64,000 nucleotides of DNA, from assembly GCF_022701175.1 (NCBI RefSeq), contig NZ_CP078088.1, forward strand, positions 2,046,001 to 2,110,000, written 5' to 3'. Origin of the DNA: Allobaculum sp. Allo2. GTDB lineage: Bacteria > Bacillota_I > Bacilli_A > Erysipelotrichales > Erysipelotrichaceae. Under the pieces are notes generated by a model. It made no database searches. It worked only from the letters and a program-made list of their open reading frames with translations, and was not told where the DNA came from. This document shows, piece by piece, positions 10,767 to 19,103 of the stretch (the stretch's first letter is position 1; each line of letters begins with the position of its first letter). The position numbers were made by a program, and so were the translations under genes.

Positions 10767-10944
10767 AACGCATCCGGCTGGAGACGCCGCTCGTTTTGGG
10801 CTCCCGCGACAATGGTAAACTGGAAGAAGACCAGACCGATATGATGCCAGACAATCGAAGTTTGAAAAATTCCGCTTCCTGCCTGATCCGGAAGACGGCA
10901 TCGAATGTAACTGCCAAATCTGGTCCTAAGCGAGGAAATGAGTC

Positions 10945-11456
10945 ATGGATGATACGAAAAAGCGCAGCAGTATCCCAGCGAAAAACGGACGCTGTGCGCC
11001 GGAGCTGTATAACGAACTTGTCGATCTTGAATCGGACAACTGGGCTACGTACCTTACGGCTGCCAAAACGCTTCAGATTACGGAAAATGAGCTGTGGGTT
11101 CTGCTCGAGGTGTTCGATGCCGATCCTCCTTTATGTCAGGCCGACATCGCCAGACGCATTCACATCCCGGTCCAGACTCTGAATTCCGCGCTGTCCAAAA
11201 TGAACCGAAAAGGATGGATTGACTTCGTACCGATTCCCGGCTCCCAGAAAGCCAAAGGCGTCAAACTGACTCAAGCGGGCCGGAAAAATTCCATCCGGTA
11301 CTGGCAGGCATTCATCAGGCGGAGACCAATGCCTTTGCCTCGCTCGATCCAGAGCAGGCCAGAGCCATGCTCGATTCGATTCATGCCTATACCCTTACTT
11401 TCCAGAGCGAAATGAAACGTCTTCTGGATACGATCAAGTCCGATTCGGACGAATAA
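10945..11456 (+). CDS. MarR family transcriptional regulator
   Basis: Winged-helix regulator of about 170 residues. The central region LWVLLEVFDADPPLCQADIARRIHIPVQTLNSALSKMNRKGWIDF has the order of a MarR DNA-binding domain: helix, 'ADIARRIHIP' helix-turn-helix, recognition helix, then a wing (GSQKAKGVKLTQAG). SD GAGGAAATG lies before the ATG. A frame break at the A5 run 11284-11288 scrambles the C-terminal dimerisation helix; with a sixth A it reads KFHPVLAGIHQAETNAF and ends MKRLLDTIKSDSDE at 11456. It lies 178 nt after the MATE gene, same strand, and probably represses that pump through the twin palindromes at 9310-9347. The ligand is unknown. Confidence 0.8.
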
Positions 11457-11574
11457 TTGTTCCGCATTCCATCTTGGGGACGCCCCAGTATCGGACATTT
11501 CTTTGTTCAATCTGTGCGCAGCCTGTACTTTTCGGGCTTAGCTCGTTTGTTTTTCCTTTACAGAACCAATACAG

Positions 11575-11608
11575 ACCCGGCAGCTTCCTGAAGGTGCCGG
11601 GTTTCTTT
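11575..11608 (+). terminator. Terminator after the MarR gene
   Basis: ACCCGGCA (11575-11582) / TGCCGGGT (11595-11602) with a 12-nt loop, followed by TTCTTTCT. Confidence 0.75.
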
Positions 11609-11715
11609 CTGTCTGGTACTTTTCACCGACTCTCCTCAAATCGTTCGCGCAGAAAAAGCTGCTCTTGTCTGGGCAGACAAAGACAGCGTCCATTTCTTTC
11701 TGCGTCGATTTGGGA

Positions 11716-12208
11716 TTATCCAGGAAAACGGCGGCGCAGATCTTCGGTGATCTGGATCCACAGCGCTTCCGATTCATCCGGATCGGCCTGTTTCCACTCC
11801 CAAAATAGGAAATAAAGCCCATCCGGCTCGCCTTCGCGATCAGTTCCAGATCCTGGGCACTCAGCTTAATGTAAAGCGGATTGCGGGATGGCGTTTTCTC
11901 ATAGTCGAGTGCAAGCCGGCTGATCAGCGATTCGAACGCCTTCATCACGTCTTCTTTTTCCCCGCTCATTTCAAAGCAGATCGCCGGGCGCAGAAAGCCA
12001 AAGTCATCGGCGTCCGTCAGCCGGGCTTCGGCGATGATTTCTTCTCCGTTTTTCAGGATCGCGCTTTGATCGATCCAGTCCACATTCCAGTCATCAGGAA
12101 GCGGGCTTTCCTGATGGATGACCCGCTTTGGCAGGACCATCAGAACTTCCTGATCAAGAAGTTCCCCGCAAGACTGTCCATTTCTTCCTTCATCGGTTTT
12201 GAATTCAT
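11716..12208 (-). CDS. Hypothetical protein
   Basis: About 164 residues once two frame breaks are repaired. I do not recognise a family. ATG 12208 has AGAGGA directly upstream. The first break is in the G4 run near 12170 (a fifth G gives MDSLAGELLDQEVLMVLPKRV). The second is near 11806, where one added T gives RMGFISYFWEWKQADPDESEAL and a natural stop after EDLRRRFPG at 11716. The sequence is soluble and acidic with a predicted beta-rich core (ILKNGEEIIAEARLTDADDFG) and no signal peptide. It converges with the MarR gene, separated by that gene's terminator. Confidence 0.5.
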
Positions 12209-12430
12209 ACTTCCTCTCTTTTCTCTGTTCCTCATCTCTGCATCCGAAAGGAACACTTCAGTGATTCTAACGGCTAAAGCATCCGGCGCAAAGAAACCGG
12301 ACGAATTTGCGTCCATATGGACAGGATTGGATCAAAAGCACCTGAATCCGGTATACTTCCAATACATCGCCTGGCAAACCAGAAAATTTGCATTCTCGGC
12401 TTTCCTGAAGAGTTTTTCAGAGGAATGTCG

Positions 12431-12951
12431 ATGAAAAACGCGATGTGAAAAAGAAAGGAAAAGCCGCATTTGCGTCTGCGTGCGGCATATTGCATATGTC
12501 ATTACCCTCCCTTGAAGAAACCGTTCGCCGCATTTATCTCTGCGAAAACACCAACTGTGCCGAAACGCTGATTCTGGCCTGCGATGAAGTTTACCAGCTT
12601 GGTCTGCCCAGAAAGCAGGCATCCATTCTCATGTCCGGCTTTGGTTCCGGTCTGTATACCGGCAACGTATGCGGCGCGCTGTGCGCCTGCAACGCCGCGC
12701 TTTCCTGCCTTCTCGTTGAAGACAAGGCGCATCTTTGCGAACCGCTGCGCGCCAGTCAGGCAGCCCTCGTTCGAAACTTTAAAAATCATGTCGGCGATAC
12801 GCAGTGTGCCAAATGCAAAATGCTTCATCATTCCAAAGAAGAGCGCTGTCTCAAGACGGTGACTCTGGCCGCTCAGGTCATGGAACAGACGGTTGCCGAG
12901 CTTCAGGAAAAAGGCGTTCTGCAGCTGCCGGCCGAACTGAAAAGCGAATAG
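12431..12951 (+). CDS. C_GCAxxG_C_C family redox-type protein
   Basis: Small soluble protein of the family named for its cysteine pattern, often found near oxidoreductases and thought to bind a metal or act in redox chemistry. The pattern is visible as GFGSGLYTGNVCGALCACN, then a downstream Cys in DTQCAKCKM and another in ERCLKTV. About 170 residues. The frame is open from a GTG at 12445, but the best ribosome site (AGAGGA) is before ATG 12431. That start needs one more A in the A5 run 12434-12438, the same defect seen throughout the window; I prefer it, with moderate certainty. The second internal ATG (MSLPSLEE, 12496) lacks an SD. Confidence 0.75.
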
Positions 12952-13031
12952 CCCGCTGCGTTCCCTTTCCTCTGTCCGAATCGAAACGCGATCCGCAATA
13001 AAGAAAGGATCTGCGACTGCCCAGTACTGAA

Positions 13032-13083
13032 AAAGACCTCTTTCGCTCACGTGCGCAGACACGTAAGCAGAAAAGAGGTCTTT
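13032..13083. terminator. Bidirectional terminator
   Basis: AAAGACCTCTTT (13032-13043) pairs with AAAGAGGTCTTT (13072-13083), with an inner ACGTG/CACGT-like stem. It sits between two convergent genes and has T-rich ends on both strands. Confidence 0.8.
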
Positions 13084-13118
13084 GTGTTAATTGTCGAATT
13101 TAATACATCCAATTTGGA

Positions 13119-14904
13119 TTACTTGTCATCCTCATCGTCTTCGTCGTCTTCTCTGGCGTCGATGGCATCCCAGGCTTCTTCGAGTTCTTCGTCGGTATCC
13201 TTGGCATGAAGCATGGCTTTATACTTTGGATCGTTTTCCGCCAGACGCAGTCTTGCGGCCAGCAGGGATGCCTGTTTGCGCGACTTATTGAGAAGTCGTG
13301 CATACACCAGGAATACCCAGAGCGCGATGACAAACAGGACCGCCGAAGCGATCATGACGGCCTTGAATCCCTTGAACCACCACTGGAAGAACAGGGATAC
13401 CGCCGAGCAGACCATAACCACAAAGAGCAGGAACATAGTCGAGCGGCAGGACGAGGAAAATTTCGTGAAATAGCGATATTTCTCGGCTTCGTTTTCAATG
13501 ACTTTTGTCAGGTCGCCGTCCTTGCGTTCATTGCGGACAACGTACCAGCCCGCGTCGCGCTTGTTGCGGCTTGGAGACGTATCGATTTCTTTCCAGCCTT
13601 CTTCTTCCAGAGAATCCCAGTATTCATCGGAAGGTTCCTTGGCAAAGTAGAGAATCTTGTAATAGAAATCGTGCGGTTTGCCTTTGATAAAGTAGAACTT
13701 CTTGCCTTCATGGTGAACGTAGTGGAAGCCCTGACGGGACTGGGTGTTGAGGTATTCTTCGGTTTTCTTGTAGTCGGAAAGCAGGAAGCGCTTCTTATCG
13801 AGGTATTCGTCGTAGCGGTAGTCATCGACTAGCGATGCCTTTGGATCGTAAACAGCGTTGTCTTCTTCCTCTTTACGCTTGCGCTCGGCTTCCCGTTTGG
13901 CGGCTGCGGCAGCACGTTCTTTGGCTTTTCGCTCTTTTTCCGCCTTTTTCTGCTCTTCCATCTCCCGGACCTGATCGGTCAGGGAAGGCATGGAGTGGGT
14001 ACGGCCGATCACAACCGGCGCATCCGCAGGATCGGCAGCGGCGGTTTTGCGAGTTCGGCTTCGCTGTTTTTATCCTTTTCGGTATGAACCAGAATGTCTT
14101 CTTCCGCGATTTCCGTTTCCGGCTGTCCAAAGCCGGAATGGAGCAGTTCACTGAAGCTGGTCGGCTTTTTCTCATTGCCAAACAGCTCATTGGAATTGAC
14201 GAGTTCTTCAAAGCTAAGCTCTTTTTCCACTTCCGGATTCAGTCCGTCGCCCGGCTTGGCTTTATGGGGATCGTTTGAAATCAGATCTTCCATGCTTTCG
14301 AGATTCGAATAAAAGCTTTCGGTGCTCGCCTGACGGGCTGCAGCCGTGCTTTCCTTGCGCGAAGAAGATTCCGGCATGAACATCGGTAAAATTTCTTCTT
14401 TTACCGGCGTTTCAGCGGGTGTTTCTTCGATTTTTGGTTTGGCTTCTTCCGCTGGCTTTTCTTCCGGTTTTTCCTTCGGGGTACTTTCATCTTCCGGTTT
14501 GGAGGCCCCAAACGTCTGGCGCAGACGCTTGCCTAAGCGGCTGCCTTTTTCTTTGGCTTTTTCGTAATCGTACGCGCTTCTTCTAAAGCCGCGTTGACAT
14601 CGAACGTTCCAAATTCAGGTTCTTCAATATTCAAAGAAGAAATCGGGGCATCGCGAAGCAGATCGGAAAAAATCCCATCGTCTTCCGGCGCCGCGTTCTT
14701 TTCCGTTTCTTTGGCGGATTCGGCCGGCTCTTCTTCCATAGCGGTTTCTTTTACGATTGTGGAATGAATGACAAATTCTTCCGGCTGTGATGCCGTATTC
14801 GAGGAAGCCGTCGTGTTTTCATCCTGCAAAGTGGAGGGTTCTGCGTTTTCTGCAGCTGCGGATTCAGAAACGGTTTCTTCGATTTTGTTCTGTTCTTCGG
14901 ACAT
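13119..14904 (-). CDS. DUF2812-like membrane protein with long acidic N-terminus
   Basis: About 596 residues. Residues 1-300 are acidic, low-complexity and Pro/Glu/Ser-rich (EEKPAEEAKPKIEETPAETP), so probably disordered and cytoplasmic. A Lys/Glu/Ala coiled-coil stretch follows (EMEEQKKAEKERKAKERAAA). Then comes a compact domain with the DUF2812 signature GFHYVHHEGKKFYFIKG, FYYKILYFAKEPSDEYWDSL and EEEGWKEI. Two membrane helices follow (MFLLFVVMVCSAVSLFF and VMIASAVLFVIALWVFLVY) and an Asp/Glu tail. DUF2812 proteins are usually short two-helix proteins; the 350-residue extension is unusual. ATG 14904 has AGGTGA 5 nt upstream. Frame breaks: near 14568 and at T4 near 14044-14047 (coding A4). 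Function unknown. Confidence 0.65.
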
Positions 14905-14961
14905 GCTCATCACCTTGTTCTCAGGATGAACCCTGAGCCTTTCGTTCCATTCTAACCATAA

Positions 14962-16236
14962 TTAAGCAATACGGTCAAACGACGGCGAAAAGCGGCCGTT
15001 GACAAACACATCCTCTTCTGTTCCATCCGCGCGTACCCCGGTAATGTGCAGATCTTCGGCTCCGACCATGAAATCAACGTGAATATCCGACTGATTCATG
15101 CCGTGCGCTTCCAGTTCTTCACAAGATGCACCCTCGAGTGCGGGCAATGTTTCCATGTACGACTGACCAAAGGCAAAATGGCAGGCGGCATTTTCATCGA
15201 GCAGTGTATTGTAGTAAATCCGGTTTTTCTGACGGATCGGCGAAGTTTTATCGACAATCGCGATTTCGCCTAAGTATTTGCCGTTCGGGTCGCTTTCCAG
15301 CAGGGCTTTCAGACTCTCGTATCCTTCTCTGGCATGGAAATCGATAACTTTGCCGTCCTGAAACGTAAAGCCGAAACCGTCGATGCGCATGCCGTTCCAG
15401 TTGAGCGGCATCACGGCTTCCAGCGTACCGTTGACGCCGGTTTTCAGCGGGGTCGAAAAGATTTCTTCAGTCGGAATGTTGCAGCTGATGGACAGCCCGC
15501 TGGCGAGTTTCGTATCCCCGCCGACAAAAATCGAGCCATCGACCAGATCGACCCAGAGATCGGTCCCGTTCGAAGAGGTGTAGTGAAATTTTTATAGCCT
15601 CTTTCGTTAAGGCGCGCAGCTTTTCTCTCGAGACTGGCTGTATGGGTTTCCCACGCTTCGCGTCCGTCGTCTTCAATCCGGCAAATGGACATCAGATCGT
15701 CCCACAGACGATTCACCGCTTCTTCTTCGTCGCATTCGGGATAGACTTTTTCGCCCAGGCTTTCGTCGCGCAGGGAATAACAGTCCAGGCGATTTTTCCT
15801 TCGTCAATGCCGGAACGATAGAGCTGCGTTTTCTTTCGCATCGCCAGCGAACGGCGGGTCATTTTGCGCGGATCTACATCCTTGAATCCGTCCGGATCAT
15901 CGCCGTCGAGCGCAATGAAGCACGCACCTTTTCGCGCCGCTTCTTCGTAGCGAACGCTCATCCATTCCGGAATGGTTTCCAGAACATCGTCTTTGGCGTG
16001 CGTGTAAAACTGACGGCTTAATTCTTCATCGCTCCAGAACACCTGCACATCGCCGGCACCGGCGTTCCAGGCTTTTCGGGAGATGGCATGGACCAGATCG
16101 CGCATTTCCGTTTCCGCGCGGATGATGACCAGCTGTCCCGGCTGAACTTTCACGCCCGCATGCACAGCGGCATTAGCCAGACGGTTCAGCTGCTCTTCCC
16201 GTTTGCCTGGATTGGTTTTCGTTTTGGATCACTCAT
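14962..16236 (-). CDS. M29 family metallo-aminopeptidase (AmpS/PepS type)
   Basis: Cytosolic metal-dependent aminopeptidase of family M29, about 425 residues, normal length. Recognised from GVKVQPGQLVIIRAE near the start, DLMSICRIED, TDLWVDLVDGSIFVGGDTKLASG, CNIPTEEIFSTP (catalytic Glu region), YESLKALLESDPNGKYLGEIAIVDKTSPI, ENAACHFAFGQSY and NQSDIHVDFMVGAEDL with the metal-binding His/Asp. ATG 16236 is preceded by AAGGAGCAGGGG. Three frame breaks are each fixed by one base: A3 near 16216 (QAKREEQLNRL), C3 near 15773 (VIPLRDESLGEKV), and T3 near 15590 (NFHYTSSNGTDL). Acts in peptide turnover. Confidence 0.9.
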
Positions 16237-16382
16237 ATCCCCTGCTCCTTTTCCGTGTTTTTCTTTCATATTTTCTATATGTATCGTATTTCTATTTCTC
16301 ATCGTTACCGATCCGGCTTCGAACCCGAAACCGGGTCGTCTCGAAACTTTTCGGTTTGAGGCGTATGCGGACAGATACTGAC

Positions 16383-16734
16383 TTACTGCAGATTTCTGTC
16401 CAAATCGCCTGCCGGCTTCGATGCGCCCTCAGGCGCGCTCTCGCTCTCGGTGGAATCTTTGGCCAGCGCCTGCATAGCCTGCGCTCTGGAAACAGTCCGC
16501 TTATTTGAAAGCCGGGCATCTGTATATGAATCCGATCGTCCCGCTTTCTTTCCTTTTGCGGCCTGCCGCCTGTAGTAGCGGTCCACAAAAGCCGGCGTTT
16601 TTTCGTCGTGCGGCGAGCAGGACGATTTGCAGTTCATGCAGTCGCCAGTACAGTCCGGTCTTTTTTGCATTCCTGAATCCGGCAATCGCCAGAATGACCA
16701 GAATCAGAATTACAATCCAGTCTGCAAAATTCAT
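16383..16734 (-). CDS. FeoB-associated-type Cys-rich membrane protein
   Basis: About 117 residues. One N-terminal membrane helix (WIVILILVILAIAGF) is followed directly by a cysteine cluster C-TGD-C-MN-C-KSS-C, the layout of the small proteins found next to ferrous-iron transporter FeoB. A long polar tail rich in Arg, Ser and Glu follows, which is longer than usual for the family. ATG 16734 has a perfect AAGGAGG. The frame break here (A6 run near 16665) goes the other way from most: removing one A joins FRNAK to RPDCTGDC. No feoA or feoB gene is in the window, so any iron role is only by analogy. Confidence 0.6.
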
Positions 16735-16874
16735 ACCCTTCCTCCTTGCCTGCATACAGTCGTATGGATTACTCGCCGCAGAAACTGTGCTTGCTCCTGC
16801 CGTAAGACATACCTTCTGGCGGGCTTGGACATCGAAAGCCAGATCTGGGCGTTTTCTTTAAAAATCACTTTTTC

Positions 16875-16914
16875 GTTTGAAGTTCTCATCCATAGTTTGA
16901 AGTTCTCATCCATA
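16875..16914. repeat. Perfect 20-bp tandem duplication
   Basis: GTTTGAAGTTCTCATCCATA occurs twice back to back (16875-16894, 16895-16914), followed by TATATATA. It lies in the 430-nt non-coding stretch between the Cys-rich protein gene and the IS3 element. That stretch otherwise shows nothing I can name and should hold the leftward gene's promoter. Confidence 0.85.
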
Positions 16915-17357
16915 TATATACTGTCACGACGTGTCTCCCTCGGTTGGATGCCCGGGCGGGAGCGGCTGTTGCATAAAATCTCTTTCCTTCATTATTTCAG
17001 AATCGGTTTTTCGAAAACAGTTTTTAAAAATGTAAGAGTTTTCTGAAAAATAATTTGTACATTGTTTTTATTATCATTTCCGCATGTTTTATTGCTTTAT
17101 AAAGGACTTAAAATCACAAAGAGAAGATATATTTTCACAAAGACCGTGCTCCTGGCAGATGGTAAACTGTACCCCAGAAAGTGGACAATTTTTTAGAGTC
17201 AACCTATTCCAAGGACACCCGATTAGCAGCGACCCCAACTACTGGACGATCGTTTTGATCTGTTCCCTAATTGCGGACACTTTCTAATCGACGTTCTTTC
17301 GCTGATCACTTTCAGCCCGCATACTGTTCGTGACGGAAATCCCCAAAGGAGACCATT

Positions 17358-17795
17358 ATGAACAGAAATCGCTTCAGCGAAGAACAGATGTCAGCTCTGG
17401 CAGCCAATCCATACACAAAGGCTGTCTTTCCAACCACGCTCAAATTCACTGACGAATTCAAGGCCGAGTTCCTTCGCCTTTACAACCAGGGCTGCCTTCC
17501 ACGGGAGATCTTTGTGAAGCTCGGATATGATCCGGCAATCATCGGGGAGAGCAGAATGTCCAACACTGCCTATCTCATCTCCCAGAGCCAGAAAAAGACC
17601 GGTGATAAAGGAGATGAATTAGCCAGACTGGAAGGCGAAGTCCGGGCATTGCGCAAAGAGCTCGATACGCTAAAAAAATTATTGCACTGGCGAACTCGAG
17701 GAAGCCAGGTCGCTCATGATGAACAGGCCTGCTTCAAAATACGCGCTGATTCAGGATGTCATTATGGATCCGGAAAATGTCCTGACTGTGACTGA
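17358..17795 (+). CDS. IS3-family transposase OrfA
   Basis: DNA-binding subunit, 145 residues as read. The helix-turn-helix region is KFTDEFKAEFLRLYNQGCLPREIFVKLGYD, and a leucine-zipper-like helix (LARLEGEVRALRKELDTLKKLL) lies at the end of the conserved part. AAAGGAG precedes the ATG. An A7 run at 17672-17678 (CTAAAAAAATT) is the expected place for the ribosomal slip that makes the OrfAB fusion. As read, OrfB lies in the +1 frame relative to OrfA rather than the usual -1; one base missing between the two would reconcile this. Confidence 0.85.
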   Translation: MNRNRFSEEQMSALAANPYTKAVFPTTLKFTDEFKAEFLRLYNQGCLPREIFVKLGYDPAIIGESRMSNTAYLISQSQKKTGDKGDELARLEGEVRALRKELDTLKKLLHWRTRGSQVAHDEQACFKIRADSGCHYGSGKCPDCD

Positions 17796-18650
17796 GCTGT
17801 GTGCAATGAACGGTGTCAGTCGTTCAGGTTACTACAGCTGGTGTGCTCAGACAGAAAGCCGTGAACAAAGAGAAGCCCGGGACAGAGCAGATTTCGAACT
17901 GATTCGGCAGGCTTTCCGGAAAGCGCGCGGCCATGCCGGTGCCAGACAGATCCAGATGATCCTTCTCCATCAAAGCCCCAGTATCAGGTTCAACATGAAA
18001 AAGATCCGGAGGCTCATGAGGAAGTTCAACCTGGAATGTCCGATACGTAAAGCGAATCCTTACCGCCGTATGGCGAAGGCGCTGCGTACGGACAATGTCA
18101 GTGAGAACCTTGTCCGTCGGGAATTCGAAGAGCACGGGCCCAGAACGATCCTGCTGACTGATATTACTTACATCCCTTACCAGGGAAGTTTGCCTATCTT
18201 TCAACGATTCTTGATGCCTGCACCAAACAGGTCCTGGCTTACAGAGTCAGCGACAATCTCAAGGTTGACTTTGTTCTGGAGACAGTAAAGCAGCTGGTGG
18301 AGAATCACGGAGACGAGCTGGAAACAGATGTGATTGTGCACTCAGATCAGGGGTGTCACTACACAAGTGTCGGGTTTCGGGAACTGCTCCGTCAGAAGAA
18401 ACTGCGCCAGTCGATGTCACGCAGAGGAAACTGCTGGGACAACGCTCCTCAGGAAAGCTTCTTCGGCCATATGAAGGACGAGATCCGTGATGATCTGAAG
18501 AAGTGCCGGACTTTCCAGGAGATCTGTTCGCTGCTGGACGAGCAGATCCGCTACTACAATGAAGAGCGGTATCAGTGGGATCTGGCGAAGCTGTCACCAG
18601 ATGAGTTCTACAAATACGTAACAACCGGCCGATATCCTCTTTCAGAGTGA
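17716..18650 (+). CDS. IS3-family transposase OrfB (DDE integrase core)
   Basis: Catalytic part of the transposase. Residues from MMNRPASKYALIQDVI lead through a region resembling HTH_21 (RQAFRKARGHAGARQIQ) to the rve core. The DDE residues are Asp in LLTDITYIPY, Asp in VIVHSDQGCHYTS and Glu in NAPQESFFGHMKDE, ending YYNEERYQWDLAKLSP. A frame break at the GGG run 18183-18185 splits the core between the first and second catalytic Asp; one added G gives YQGKFAYLSTILDACTKQV. If the break is real the element is inactive; if it is an error like the others, the element is probably intact. Confidence 0.9.
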
Positions 18651-18687
18651 ATGGGATTTAAGGGGCGCGCAGAATTTTTCTTCCACT

Positions 18688-18810
18688 CGGTCCCTGCGGG
18701 ACCGTCCTTGACAGCAGGGCCGTTGCCCCTGGACCCACAAAAGCCGCCTTCAGCAGAAAAGTGAATGGTTCACCATTCAGCTGAAGGCTCAGCAGTGTAC
18801 CAGGGGCAAC
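18688..18810 (+). ncRNA. Structured non-coding segment within the IS3 element
   Basis: Two strong foldable units lie after the transposase stop. First is a perfect hairpin CGGTCCC-TGC-GGGACCG (18688-18704). Second is a nested structure: GTTGCCCCTGG (18722-18732) with CCAGGGGCAAC (18800-18810), CCTTCAGC (18747-18754) with GCTGAAGG (18780-18787), and TGAATGG-TTCA-CCATTCA (18762-18779). Neither is followed by a proper T run, so a plain terminator is a poor explanation. I do not recognise a known RNA family. That it is transcribed is an inference. Confidence 0.55.
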
Positions 18811-18949
18811 CCTCTGTAAAGGAGCGCTTCAGAAAAACTCTGAGCGCATCGCTTCATCGGATTTGTTCACAAATCCTGCTCAAACAACAGACAAACAGAT
18901 AATAGGGATAACGTGTCCGAACAAAGGGTTCTCTCTAATTATCGTGTCC

Positions 18950-18998
18950 TTGACATGGGGTACACTTCATGGTAAGCTTAAACTGGAAAGCGCTTTCT
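18950..18998 (+). promoter_or_regulatory. Candidate IS-edge promoter and cre-like operator of the fucosidase gene
   Basis: A consensus -35 box TTGACA (18950-18955) lies inside the right inverted repeat of the IS3 element. A weak -10 (TAAGCT, 18973-18978) follows at 17 nt, outside it. The palindrome GAAAGCGCTTTC (18986-18997; GGAAAGCGCTTTCT in context) matches the strong cre form in 12 of 14 positions and lies where CcpA would repress. The -10 match is only 3 of 6. Confidence 0.5.
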
Positions 18999-19103
18999 CC
19001 ACGAAGAAGCATTTGGTCTGCCGGGCACGCATTTGCCGGGTCTTCTTCCTTCGGGCAAATGAGAAAGCACACTCCCTCTGACTGAGAAAAAGGAATGATG
19101 CTT

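Larger units (their letters stand above)
17168..18964 (+). mobile_element. IS3-family insertion sequence
   Basis: Two overlapping transposase frames are flanked by inverted ends. The left end reads TGTACCCCAGAAAGTGGACA (17168-17187). The right end, read inward, is TGTACCCCATGTCAAGGACA (18964-18945). They share 9 nt, then 5 nt, and further in a TTAGAG match. At 1797 bp it is longer than usual for IS3 because about 300 bp of structured non-coding sequence follows the transposase. No target duplication is visible, so the boundaries rest on the inverted repeats. It sits between the Cys-rich gene and the fucosidase gene, immediately upstream of the latter's signals. Confidence 0.75.

Noticed and set aside
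10790-10930. Small ORF between the MATE and MarR genes (ends KFRFLPDPEDGIECNCQIWS)
   Set aside because: It needs a frame change to reach a start codon and has no Shine-Dalgarno sequence; too weak to annotate.
16731-16913. 60-codon minus-strand ORF starting MDENFKLWMRTS
   Set aside because: Starts within the 20-bp tandem duplication, overlaps the start region of the Cys-rich gene and has no good ribosome site.
18902-18913. Similarity of TAGGGATAAC to the I-SceI homing site
   Set aside because: Only 10 of 18 bases match and no homing endonuclease or intron is present; treated as chance.
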